Shown piece by piece: positions 9,200-18,857 of a stretch of DNA of 64,000 bases (the stretch's first letter is position 1; each line of letters opens with the position of its first letter). The position numbers and the translations under genes are program-made. Source of the DNA: Xanthomonas sp. AM6 (GTDB lineage Bacteria; Pseudomonadota; Gammaproteobacteria; Xanthomonadales; Xanthomonadaceae); NCBI RefSeq assembly GCF_025665335.1, contig NZ_CP106869.1:646501-710500 (forward strand). Direction: 5' to 3'. The notes under the pieces are model-generated. The model was given only the letters and a program-made list of their open reading frames with translations. It was not told the origin of the DNA and made no database searches.

Positions 9200-10324
9200 T
9201 CAGCGCACGGCGCGGATCAGCGCGTCCACGTCCAGCGCATGGCCGGCGCGGCTGGCCTTGGTGCGCAGGTAGCCTTCGTTCTCGGCGGTGATCGTGCCGG
9301 TGACCGGGATGCGTTCGACCACCTCGATCCCGGCCGCGCGCAGGCGCTCGGCCTTGGACGGATTGTTGGTCAGCAGGCGCACGCGCTGGATGCCGAGCCC
9401 GCGCAGCATCGCCACCGCGCTGCCGTAGCGGCGCTCGTCGGCGCCGAAACCCAGCTGCGCGTCGGCGTCGATGGTGTCCAGGCCGTCGTGCTGGTAGCCG
9501 TAGGCGCGCATCTTGGTGGCGATGCCGGTGCCGCGGCCTTCCTGGTCCAGGTACAGCAGCACGCCGCCGCCGAGCTCCTTGAGCTTGGCCAGGCCGTGCC
9601 GCAGCTGGTCGCCGCAGTCGCACTTCAGCGAGCCGAACAGGTCGCCGGTGAGGCAGGAGGAGTGCACCCGCACCGGCACCGGCGCGGACAGGTCGGGCTG
9701 GCCGATCAGGATCGCGACCTGGTCGCGCTGCGCCACGCCGCCGCGGAACACCGCGAACTCGCTGTCGCCCAGGTCGCGCAGCGGCACCCGGGTGCGGGTC
9801 ACCAGTTCGTAGTTGCCGGCGGCGCTCATCGCGCAGCCGTGCTCCAGGTCGTCCAGCTGCAGCGACTGGCAGCCCTGGAAGGCGCTGGTGTCCGCGCCCA
9901 GGTCCACCGCGATCATCGCCGGCAGCAGCAGGCCCAGGCGCGCGATCTCCACCGCGCCGGCGTCCAGCGCATCGCCCGGCAGCCACTGCGCCGGCACCGG
10001 GCCGTCGCGCAGGTAGGCCAGCGCCGCCAGCGCGTCGTAGGACTGGCCGGCGAGGGCGATGCGCGCGCCCTGCGGCGCGGCCAGGCCCAGCACCTGCGCG
10101 CGCGGCGGGGTCAGGAACAGGTAGTGCCGCTGCGCCGCCGCCTGCGCGAAGCTCTGGTAGGACTGCGCGGTGCTGCTGTCCAGCGCCAGCACCGCCCGCG
10201 CATGGCCGTGGCGGTCCTCGATGACCACCGGACGGCCGGCACGCAGCTCCGAGGCCGCGCGCTCGCTGCGGATCGCGGCCGGGTCGCCGAAGGCATGCAC
10301 GGAGGTGGGGGCGGGGCTGGTCAT
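9200..10324 (-). CDS. ribA: GTP cyclohydrolase II
   Basis: GTP cyclohydrolase II opens the imidazole ring of GTP in the first step of riboflavin synthesis. The zinc site is clear (VHSSCLTGDLFGSLKCDCG, three cysteines), followed by YLDQEGRGTGIATKMRAY with the catalytic and GTP-contacting residues, and LLTNNPSKAERL. At 374 residues it is longer than a single-domain RibA (about 200). The N-terminal 160 residues look like a degenerate DHBP-synthase-like domain (RAASELRAGRPVVIEDRHG) without the acidic metal motif of active RibB. I therefore call only the cyclohydrolase activity. It stands alone, with bPH2 genes downstream and a divergent acetyltransferase upstream. Confidence 0.9.
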   Translation of the reverse strand: MTSPAPTSVHAFGDPAAIRSERAASELRAGRPVVIEDRHGHARAVLALDSSTAQSYQSFAQAAAQRHYLFLTPPRAQVLGLAAPQGARIALAGQSYDALAALAYLRDGPVPAQWLPGDALDAGAVEIARLGLLLPAMIAVDLGADTSAFQGCQSLQLDDLEHGCAMSAAGNYELVTRTRVPLRDLGDSEFAVFRGGVAQRDQVAILIGQPDLSAPVPVRVHSSCLTGDLFGSLKCDCGDQLRHGLAKLKELGGGVLLYLDQEGRGTGIATKMRAYGYQHDGLDTIDADAQLGFGADERRYGSAVAMLRGLGIQRVRLLTNNPSKAERLRAAGIEVVERIPVTGTITAENEGYLRTKASRAGHALDVDALIRAVR

Positions 10325-10583
10325 GCACGACTCCAGATGGGGGAACTGCCGCGCCGCTTCAAGGCCGGCGCCCGGCCTCGTCGGCGCGCGGGCGCGCGGG
10401 GCGATGCCGGGCCGCCCATTGTCGCGTGGTTTGGCCGCATCGCCAGCACCGGGCGCTGGAACGCACTGTGCGCCGCTGCGCTCGCACCCCTGCGACCGCC
10501 CCGCCGATCGCGGTGCGGCGCCGGGCATGGTCAACCGCGGCCATTTCATTTCTACTACGCCGGTATCGTTTCGGGACCCCCGC

Positions 10584-11105
10584 ATGCACCTCGTCGAATG
10601 CACAGAACAGCGCCACGCCGCCGCGATCCTGGAGATCTTCAACGAGGCCATCGTCCACTCCACCGCCCTGTACGACTACCGGCCGCGCCCGTCGGAGAGC
10701 ATGGTCGGCTGGTTCGCGGCCAAGCGCGCCGGCGGCTTCCCGGTGATCGGGGTCGAGGACGCGGCCGGCAGCCTGCTCGGCTTCGCCAGCTACGGCACCT
10801 TCCGCGCCTGGCCGGCGTTCAAGTACAGCGTCGAGCATTCGGTCTACGTGCACCGCGACCACCGCGGCAAGGGCCTGGGGCGGCGCCTGCTGCTGGCGCT
10901 GGTGGAGGCGGCGCAGGCGCGCGGCGTGCACGTGCTGGTGGGCGGCATCGACGCCAGCAACGCCGGCAGCATCGCGCTGCACGAACAACTGGGTTTCGTG
11001 CATGCCGGCACCGTGCGCGAGGCCGGCTTCAAGTTCGGGCGCTGGCTGGACCTGGCCTTCTACCAGCGCATTCTGGCCAGCCCGGCGGATCCGCACGACG
11101 ACTGA
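10584..11105 (+). CDS. GNAT N-acetyltransferase, phosphinothricin acetyltransferase-like
   Basis: This 173-residue GNAT acetyltransferase resembles the Pat/Bar/MnaT group, which acetylates phosphinothricin, methionine sulfoximine or similar amino-acid analogues with acetyl-CoA. Typical segments are ILEIFNEAIVHSTALYDYRPR at the N-terminus, SVYVHRDHRGKGLGRRLLLAL (the acetyl-CoA loop, R/Q-x-x-G-x-G/A) and GGIDASNAGSIALHEQLGFVHAGTVREAGFKFGRW in pieces near the C-terminus. The ATG at 10584 matches the usual family start. It reads away from ribA, so the 10325-10583 interval probably carries both promoters. The natural substrate cannot be read from sequence. Confidence 0.85.
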   Translation: MHLVECTEQRHAAAILEIFNEAIVHSTALYDYRPRPSESMVGWFAAKRAGGFPVIGVEDAAGSLLGFASYGTFRAWPAFKYSVEHSVYVHRDHRGKGLGRRLLLALVEAAQARGVHVLVGGIDASNAGSIALHEQLGFVHAGTVREAGFKFGRWLDLAFYQRILASPADPHDD

Positions 11106-11258
11106 GCGGTGCCGGGAAAGGCGGGCATTCGCCATGTCGCCGCAATGTCGTGTCGTGGGCGAGCAGGCAGGAGCAGCGGCACGAAACGAGCCGGTGCCGC
11201 CGTCGGGCGGTGAATTCGGCCCCGCCACACGCGCGACGCGGTTGCCGCCGGTGGAGCG

Positions 11259-12173
11259 CTAGTGCGGGTGCCTGGCCGTGGCGTAGGGATTGGGTTCGGC
11301 CGGGTCCGGACGCAGCGTGTAGCGCTTGTAGGTCCACTGGTATTGCGCCGGGTCGCGGCGCGCCACCCGCTCCACGCCTTCGTTCAGCGCAGTGGCGGCG
11401 CGCAGCGGATCCGGGTCGGCGATCGCCTCCGGCGCCGGCCGGACCTGTAGCGCGAACTCCAGGTCGTTGCCGACGCGCTCGCACCAGGCGAACAGCACGA
11501 TCGCGCCGGTGCGCTCGGCCAGCCGGTTGACCAGGGTCATGGTCAGCGCCGGCACGCCGAAGAACGGCGCGAACACGCCGTCGCCGGCCTTGGGCTGCTG
11601 GTCGGGCAGGATGCCGACCGCGCCGCCGTCCTTGAGCACCTTGAACAGCTGCCGCACCGCCGGGCCCTCGGCGCGCACCTGGCGCACGTTGTCGCCGCTG
11701 CGCACCTTCTGCAGGAAGGCGTCGCCGACGTCGGAGGCCGGCGCGCGGTAGACGATGGCGATGTCCCCGCGCGAGGCCAGCCACTGGTTGAGCAGCTCCC
11801 AGTTGCCGAAGTGCGGCGCGGCCACGATCACCCCGCGCCCGGAGGCCAGCGCGGCGTCGTACAGCTCCTGGCCGTGGCGCTGGCGCAGCCGCGCCAGGTT
11901 CTGCGCCGGCGGCCGGGTCCACAGCACCAGGGTCTCGAACGCCTGCCGCGCGGTGGAGCGCAGCACGTCGCGGTGCAGCGCGACGCGCTCGCTGGGCAGC
12001 AGCTCGGGGTAGGCCAGTTCCAGGTTGCGGCGGGTGACCCGGCTCTCGCGCGCGTCCTGGCGCAGCCACAGCCACGCCAGGCCGTCGGCCAGGCGCCGCA
12101 GCCACGGCCAGGGCAGGCGTGCCACGGCGGCGGCGCAGCGGTACAGCACGGTAGCGAGCGTTGTGGGTTTCAT
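11259..12173 (-). CDS. lipid A acyltransferase (LpxL/HtrB family)
   Basis: This 304-residue membrane-associated acyltransferase belongs to the LpxL/LpxM (HtrB/MsbB) family, which transfers a secondary fatty acyl chain to Kdo-lipid A at the cytoplasmic face of the inner membrane. The catalytic HX4E motif is present as APHFGNWE (H121, E126). It is preceded by a hydrophobic N-terminus and followed by YRAPASD and [18 protein letters not shown], which is the expected order. It could instead be one of several paralogous acyltransferases; chain length and position cannot be read. It is transcribed away from dtd. Confidence 0.88.
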   Translation of the reverse strand: MKPTTLATVLYRCAAAVARLPWPWLRRLADGLAWLWLRQDARESRVTRRNLELAYPELLPSERVALHRDVLRSTARQAFETLVLWTRPPAQNLARLRQRHGQELYDAALASGRGVIVAAPHFGNWELLNQWLASRGDIAIVYRAPASDVGDAFLQKVRSGDNVRQVRAEGPAVRQLFKVLKDGGAVGILPDQQPKAGDGVFAPFFGVPALTMTLVNRLAERTGAIVLFAWCERVGNDLEFALQVRPAPEAIADPDPLRAATALNEGVERVARRDPAQYQWTYKRYTLRPDPAEPNPYATARHPH

Positions 12174-12333
12174 CGCCCCAGTTTATCCGCTGCGCCGAGC
12201 GCGCCCCACGCGGGCGCCGGCCCAGCGCCCGAACCCCGTCACGGATCGGGCCGGTGGCAGCACCGCCCGGCTTCCGCCCGCCGCCATCCCTCGGCATGAT
12301 GCGGCGAGAACGGCAGCGATTCGCCGGATGCTT

Positions 12334-12368
12334 CGAGTCCCGAGTCCCAATCCCCAATCCCCAATCCC
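12334..12368 (+). repeat. heptamer tandem repeats upstream of dtd
   Basis: Two perfect copies of CGAGTCC (12334-12347) run directly into three perfect copies of CAATCCC (12348-12368). The whole 35-base stretch keeps an exact seven-base period and ends seven bases before the dtd start codon. The repeat is pyrimidine-rich on the plus strand. No protein is encoded here. The function is unknown; it may be a simple slippage-prone repeat. Confidence 0.85.
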
Positions 12369-12375
12369 AGCCCCC

Positions 12376-12816
12376 ATGCTCTCCCTGATCCAACGCGTCA
12401 CCCAGGCCTCGGTCAGCGTCGACGGCCATGTCGTCGGCCGCATCGGCCCCGGCCTGCTGGCGCTGGTCGCGGTGGAGCCGGGCGACGACGAGGCCAGGTT
12501 CCAGCGCATGGCCGAGCGCCTGCTGGGCTACCGGGTGTTCGCCGACGCCGCCGGGCGCATGAACCGCTCGCTGCGCGACACCGGCGGCGGCCTGCTGCTG
12601 GTCAGCCAGTTCACCCTGGCCGCGGATACCGGCTCGGGAATGCGGCCCAGCTTCACCACCGCCGCGCCGCCGCTCGAGGCTGAACGCGGCTTCAACCGAT
12701 TGCTGGAAATCTGCCGGGAACGTCACCCGCCGGGGGTGGAAAGCGGGCGCTTCGGTGCCCATATGATCGTCAGCCTGGTCAACGACGGCCCGGTCACCTT
12801 CCTGCTCCGGCCTTAA
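12376..12816 (+). CDS. dtd: D-aminoacyl-tRNA deacylase
   Basis: Dtd removes D-amino acids wrongly attached to tRNA, as well as glycine from tRNA-Ala. The 146-residue length is exactly that of the family. The start [17 protein letters not shown], the motif [21 protein letters not shown] and the C-terminal [15 protein letters not shown] with the conserved Gly-Pro are all present. The ATG at 12376 follows directly after a tandem heptamer repeat. rpoD begins about 110 bases downstream on the same strand but has its own promoter. Confidence 0.95.
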   Translation: MLSLIQRVTQASVSVDGHVVGRIGPGLLALVAVEPGDDEARFQRMAERLLGYRVFADAAGRMNRSLRDTGGGLLLVSQFTLAADTGSGMRPSFTTAAPPLEAERGFNRLLEICRERHPPGVESGRFGAHMIVSLVNDGPVTFLLRP

Positions 12817-12875
12817 TCCGGGGCGCTCCTGGCGGAGCGGTTCATGCTCCTCGTCCGGCAAGCGGCGGTCCGGGC

Positions 12876-12884
12876 TGTTATAAT
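12876..12884 (+). promoter_or_regulatory. extended -10 promoter of rpoD
   Basis: TGTTATAAT matches the extended -10 consensus TGnTATAAT exactly. No convincing -35 hexamer occurs 16-18 bases upstream (CGGCAA at 12856-12861), which fits an extended -10 promoter. It lies 44 bases before the rpoD ATG. Confidence 0.75.
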
Positions 12885-12928
12885 GCTAGGTTCACTCATT
12901 CATCTACCTGCCGGTGGCGCGAGCACTC

Positions 12929-14788
<1,860 letters not shown>

Positions 14789-14810
14789 TCGAGCGCGCTT
14801 CGCGGCCACG

Positions 14811-14840
14811 AAAAAGCCCCGCCATGTGCGGGGCTTTTTT
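14811..14840 (+). terminator. intrinsic terminator of rpoD
   Basis: A perfect 12-bp stem (AAAAAGCCCCGC / GCGGGGCTTTTT) with a five-base loop ends in a T run. It starts 22 bases after the rpoD stop codon. The A tract on the other side makes it potentially bidirectional, though no converging gene lies close. Confidence 0.93.
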
Positions 14841-14892
14841 GTGGATGGAGAGCTGCGCCGTTCGCCATATCGAACGGCTCCGCGTGCGCCCC

Positions 14893-14962
14893 TGTAGGAG
14901 CGGCTTCAGCCGCGACCGGGCGTTACCGGTAAGACCCGGTCGCGGCTGAAGCCGCTCCTGCA
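14893..14962. repeat. GTAG-type REP-like palindromic element
   Basis: The sequence TGTAGGAGCGGCTTCAGCCG and its near-perfect inverted copy face each other across a short spacer (about 14921-14934). Each arm is about 28 bases and also contains its own small GCGGCTtcAGCCGC hairpin. This is the GTAG-type REP/BIME pattern that is widespread in Xanthomonas, Stenotrophomonas and Pseudomonas intergenic DNA. It lies between rpoD and the converging epimerase gene, where it could act as a bidirectional barrier or mRNA stabiliser. Confidence 0.85.
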
Positions 14963-15003
14963 GGAGGCGGAGGCACCGGATCGCCGGAGCCCCGCGTGTA
15001 CGC

Positions 15004-16290
15004 CTACGCGAACGCCCGGCTGCCGCGCATCACCGCCAGCACGTCGTGGCAGGCGCCCATCGTGTGGTAGTCGGTCTTGCCGGCCGGGCTCTTCTCGTCG
15101 CTGTAGCTGCGGTTGTCGCGGCTGAGGATGCGGAACCAGGCGCCGTAGCGGTGGTCGACCAGGTGCTCCCACGCGTACGCCCACAGCGTGTCGTAGGCGC
15201 CGCGGTAACTCGCATCGCCGGTCGCGGCCAGCAGCCGCGCGGCGGCGGCGATCGCTTCGGCCTGCACCCAGAAATACTTGTCGTCGTCGCAGAAGTAGGT
15301 CGGCGCCTGCGCCACGTCGGGCACGCCGACGACCGGCGCAGCTTCCGTGCCGGAGGCGAAGCCGTAGACGATGCCGCCGTGCTGCGCGTCCCAGCCGTGC
15401 GCCAGCGCGGTGTCGAACAGGTGCCGCGCGGTCGGCAGCAGCCACTCCGGCGCAGCGCCGGAGGCGGCCTGCAGATGCCCGTGCAGCAGCACCAGCAGCT
15501 TCGACCATTCGACCTGGTGGCCGGGCTGGAAGCCCCACGGCCGGAACAGGTGCTTGGGGTTGTCGCGGTTGTAGTCCCAGTCCACCTGCCAGTTGGCGTC
15601 GTAGTGTTCCCACACCAGGCCGCCGGCCAGCGCCGCCTGGCGGCGGGTGATGTGGTCGGCCAGCAGCAGCGCGCGCTGCAGGTAGCGCGCCTGGCCGCTG
15701 GCCTCGTACGCGGCGATCAGCGCCTCGCACAGGTGCATGTTGGCGTTCTGCCCGCGGTAGCTGGAGAACTGCCACTCGGGCGTGGCCTCGTCGCGGTACA
15801 GGCCGGCGGCGGCGTCCCAGTAGCGGGTTTCCAGCAGGTGCCAGGTCTCTTCCATCCACGCGTCGGTGTCCAGGCCGGCCTTCTTCGCGGTGGCATAGGC
15901 CAGCAGCACGAACGCGGCGCCGTAGGCGTGCTGGGTACGGTCCTCGGCGACGCCGTCGCGCAGGGTCCACACGTAGCCGCCGCTGGCCGCGTCGCGGTGT
16001 ACCTCGCGCAGGTAGCGCAGGCCGTGGCGCGCGGCATCCAGGTACTCGGCGGCCAGCGGCGAATCGGCGAATTCGATGGCCGCCATCGCGTAGTTGAAGA
16101 CGAAGCGGGTGCTGCTGACCAGGTGGCGGTGGCCGGCGTCGTACACGCTGCCGTCGTCGCGGAAGTAGTGGAAGAAGCCGCCGGCCGGATCGATCGCGCG
16201 CGGGTGGTAGAAGGCCATGGTGTCGGCGATGTGCGCGCGCAGCACGGCGGCGTCGGCGAAGTCGGGCAGGGGCGTGGCAGGCAGGTTCAT
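15004..16290 (-). CDS. AGE-family epimerase/isomerase, probable D-mannose isomerase
   Basis: This 428-residue protein is an (alpha/alpha)6-barrel enzyme of the N-acylglucosamine 2-epimerase superfamily. Conserved segments include SSTRFVFNYAMA, WRYRGQNANMHLCEAL-like SSYRGQNANMHLCEALIAAY, the QPGHQVEWSKLL motif with one catalytic histidine, and KTDYHTMGACHDVL with the second. The pattern with DYH..GACHD is closer to YihS/mannose isomerase enzymes (mannose to fructose) than to renin-binding-protein type epimerases. It is the last gene of a unit with a GluP-type transporter and a LacI regulator, next to an alpha-mannosidase, which favours mannose as substrate. N-acyl sugar epimerisation is the main alternative. 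Confidence 0.82.
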   Translation of the reverse strand: MNLPATPLPDFADAAVLRAHIADTMAFYHPRAIDPAGGFFHYFRDDGSVYDAGHRHLVSSTRFVFNYAMAAIEFADSPLAAEYLDAARHGLRYLREVHRDAASGGYVWTLRDGVAEDRTQHAYGAAFVLLAYATAKKAGLDTDAWMEETWHLLETRYWDAAAGLYRDEATPEWQFSSYRGQNANMHLCEALIAAYEASGQARYLQRALLLADHITRRQAALAGGLVWEHYDANWQVDWDYNRDNPKHLFRPWGFQPGHQVEWSKLLVLLHGHLQAASGAAPEWLLPTARHLFDTALAHGWDAQHGGIVYGFASGTEAAPVVGVPDVAQAPTYFCDDDKYFWVQAEAIAAAARLLAATGDASYRGAYDTLWAYAWEHLVDHRYGAWFRILSRDNRSYSDEKSPAGKTDYHTMGACHDVLAVMRGSRAFA

Positions 16291-16377
16291 GCGGTCGCTG
16301 GGAGCCAGATGGTGGGGAAGGGGAAGAACAGCCGAGCGCGGGCCGGCGGCAACGCGCCGCCGCGCCCGTGTGGTGGG

Positions 16378-17682
16378 TCAATGCATCGCGCGCGCCGCCG
16401 GCGTGGCGCCCGGCGCGTCGGCCGGCAGGGTGGCCGACAGCCGCGAGCCGCGCAGGCCGTACCAGAGGATGTAGGCGTAGCACAGCAGCGGGATCACGAA
16501 GGCGTGCTGGATGCCGATCACGTCGGCCAGCGCGCCCTGCGCCAGCGGCACCAGCGCGCCGCCGACGATGCCCATGATCAGCAGGCTCGAGGCCTTGCTG
16601 GTCAGCGGGCCGAGGCGTTCGATCGCCACGGTGAAGATGGTCGGGAACATGATCGAGTTGAACAGGCCGATCGCGATCACGCTCCACATCGCCACGTGGC
16701 CGGTGCTGATCATGGTGACGATCAGCAGCAGCGAGGCGACGCCGGCGAAGGCGGCCAGCAGCTTGCGCGCCGGGATCACCTGCAGCAGCGCGGCGCCGGC
16801 GAAGCGGCCGACCATCGCGCCGCCCCAGTAGAACGACAGGTAGCGGCTGGCGGTGGCCTCGGTCAGGCCGCCGGTGGTGGGGCCGGAGATGTAGTTGATC
16901 AGGAAGCTGCCGATCGACACTTCCGCGCCGACGTACATGAAGATCGCGACCACGCCCCACAGCAGGTGCGAATGGCGCAGCGCGTCGCCGAAGCTGTGGT
17001 GCGACTCGGCGCTGGCTTCGCCGTCGTCGCGCAGCGACGGGATGCGCATCACCAGCACGAACACCGCCAGCAGCAACAGGCCGCCGGCCAGCATCAGGTA
17101 CGGAATCTCCACCGAGCGCGCCTGCTCGATGCGGTAGGCCGACAACTGCTCGGCGTTCATCGCCGCCAACTGGTCCGCACCGAGCACCACCCCGGCCAGG
17201 ATCAGCGGGCCGATCAGCCACGGGAACACGGTGGTGCCCAGCGAGTTCAGCGCCTGCGCGAAGTTCAGCCGGCTCGGCGCGGTGGCCGGGTTGCCGATCA
17301 GGCTGATGTACGGATTGGCCGCCACCTGCAGCAGGGTGATGCCGCTGGCCAGCACGAACAGCGCGGTCAGGAACAGCGGGTACGACGGCAGCCGCGCGGC
17401 CGGGTAGAACATCGCCGCGCCGATCGCCGCGATCACCAAGCCGATGACGATGCTGGCCTTGTAGCCGACCCGCGCCACCACCGCACCGGCCGGCAGCGAC
17501 ATCAGGAAGTACGCGCCGAAGAAGGTGAACTGGATCAGCATCGACTGCGCGTAGTTCATCTGGAACACGGCTTTCAAATGCGGGATCAGCACATCGTTGA
17601 GGCTGGTCAGGCCGCCCCAGGTGAAGAAGATCATGCTGACCACCGCGATGGCGGCAGTGTTGGACAGCGGACGACGGCTCAT
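16378..17682 (-). CDS. sugar MFS transporter (FucP/GluP family)
   Basis: This 434-residue inner membrane permease has about twelve transmembrane helices and belongs to the FucP/GluP branch of the major facilitator superfamily (sugar:H+ or sugar:Na+ symport). Diagnostic segments are FFTWGGLTSLNDVLIPHLKA near the N-terminus, LQVAANPYISLIGNPATAPSRLNFAQA, and MFPTIFTVAIERLGPLTSKASSLLIMGIVGGA in pieces near the C-terminus. Its ATG overlaps the stop of the LacI gene by four bases (ATGA), so the two are co-translated. Mannose released by the neighbouring mannosidase is the likely cargo; this is inference. Confidence 0.88.
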   Translation of the reverse strand: MSRRPLSNTAAIAVVSMIFFTWGGLTSLNDVLIPHLKAVFQMNYAQSMLIQFTFFGAYFLMSLPAGAVVARVGYKASIVIGLVIAAIGAAMFYPAARLPSYPLFLTALFVLASGITLLQVAANPYISLIGNPATAPSRLNFAQALNSLGTTVFPWLIGPLILAGVVLGADQLAAMNAEQLSAYRIEQARSVEIPYLMLAGGLLLLAVFVLVMRIPSLRDDGEASAESHHSFGDALRHSHLLWGVVAIFMYVGAEVSIGSFLINYISGPTTGGLTEATASRYLSFYWGGAMVGRFAGAALLQVIPARKLLAAFAGVASLLLIVTMISTGHVAMWSVIAIGLFNSIMFPTIFTVAIERLGPLTSKASSLLIMGIVGGALVPLAQGALADVIGIQHAFVIPLLCYAYILWYGLRGSRLSATLPADAPGATPAARAMH

Positions 17683-18728
17683 GCAGCGACTCCGGGAACG
17701 GGCGATAGGGCGACACGGCTGCTGGCACGCAGGCACAACCGGGACGGGGCGATGGTAAGCGCAGGCAGCGCCCGTTGCTGGCGCAAGGCGTCCAGCACCA
17801 GTTGCGCGGCCTGCATGCCGCGCTCGCGCGGGGCGACGGCGACGGTGGACAGCGGCGGGGTGGCGACGGCGGCTTCGGCGATGTCGTCGAAGCCGATCAG
17901 CGCGTAGTCGCGGCCGGCGTGGCGGCCGCGTTCGGCCAGGCCGCTGGCCAGGCCCAGCGCGACCACGTCGTTGTAGCAGACCAGCGCGGTCGGCAGCGGG
18001 TCGCGCGCGCACAGCGCGCCGGCCTGGCGCGCCGCTTCCAGCCGGGTCGGCGCGCATTCGATCAGCCAGTCCGGATCGGCGGCGATGCCGGCGGCGGCGA
18101 GCGCGTCGCGGTAGCCGGCGCGGCGCTCGGCGCAGGAACTGGACTGGCGGTGCCCGCCGAAGAAGGCGATCGTGCGGTGGCCCAGCGCCAGCAGGTGCTC
18201 GGTGGCCAGGCGCGCGCCGCGGCGGTTGTCCAGCGCCAGCAGCGGCCAGTCGCCGTCCAGCGCGCGGTTGAACAGCAGCACCGGCAGCCGCGTGCCCAGC
18301 AGCTGGCGCAGCCGCGCCGCGTCGGTGTGCTCGGTCGGCGAGAGGATCATCGCCGCCGGCTGGTGCTCGATCAGCGAGGCCAGCACGGTGTGCTGGCGCT
18401 CCGGCGATTCGCCGGTGCTGCCCATCAGCATCACGTAGCCGGCCTCGGCCAGCGCCGCATCCACGCCGCCGGCGAATTCGGCGAAGAACGGATTGGCCAG
18501 GTCGTTGACCACCAGCGCCACCGCGTTGGAGGCGCGCCCGCGCAGGCTGGCCGCGCCGCGGTGGTAGACGTAGCCCTGCCGGGCGATCTCCGCCGCCACC
18601 CGCGCGCGCGTGTCCGCATGCACCAGCGGGCTGTTGCGCAGCACCAGCGACACGGTCGCCCGCGACACGCCGCAGGCGGCGGCGATGTCGGACACGGTGA
18701 CGCGTTTGTCGGCGGGGGACGACGGCAC
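17679..18728 (-). CDS. LacI-family transcriptional regulator
   Basis: This 349-residue regulator has an N-terminal helix-turn-helix (TVSDIAAACGVSRATVSLVLRNS), a hinge, and a periplasmic-binding-protein-like sensor domain (VALVVNDLANPFFAEFAGGVDAAL through ALICYNDVVALGL-type segments and YALIGFDDIAEAA). It most likely represses the transporter and epimerase genes behind it and the divergent mannosidase, with a mannose-related sugar as inducer. The sequence proves only the family. It overlaps the transporter by four bases. Confidence 0.9.
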   Translation of the reverse strand: MPSSPADKRVTVSDIAAACGVSRATVSLVLRNSPLVHADTRARVAAEIARQGYVYHRGAASLRGRASNAVALVVNDLANPFFAEFAGGVDAALAEAGYVMLMGSTGESPERQHTVLASLIEHQPAAMILSPTEHTDAARLRQLLGTRLPVLLFNRALDGDWPLLALDNRRGARLATEHLLALGHRTIAFFGGHRQSSSCAERRAGYRDALAAAGIAADPDWLIECAPTRLEAARQAGALCARDPLPTALVCYNDVVALGLASGLAERGRHAGRDYALIGFDDIAEAAVATPPLSTVAVAPRERGMQAAQLVLDALRQQRALPALTIAPSRLCLRASSRVALSPVPGVAA

Positions 18729-18857
18729 GGCGATTAGACCGGTTCAAAAGGCCGCCCATCCTGCGCCGTCGTGCTCCCCTGCGCATTTTGCAGTGCAGCA
18801 AAAGTCCGGAGGGCTTTTGTGGTATCCGTTTGGACCGATTCGATCCGGGGAGACACC
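18729..18857. promoter_or_regulatory. divergent control region between lacI-type gene and GH92 gene
   Basis: This 129-base interval must carry both promoters. It contains three imperfect or perfect dyads that could be LacI-family operators: one centred on ACCGGT (TTAGACCGGTTCAA, about 18734-18747), TTTTGC-N6-GCAAAA (18786-18803, perfect arms), and GGACCGATTCGATCC (18832-18846), which lies just before the GH92 ribosome site GGGGAG. Which dyad is bound cannot be decided from one sequence. Confidence 0.45.

Noticed and set aside
9200-10324. Bifunctional RibBA
   Set aside because: The N-terminal part lacks the acidic metal-binding motif of DHBP synthase, so only GTP cyclohydrolase II is called.
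12346-12368. CRISPR-like array
   Set aside because: The heptamers are contiguous without spacers; no repeat-spacer pattern or cas gene is present anywhere in the window.
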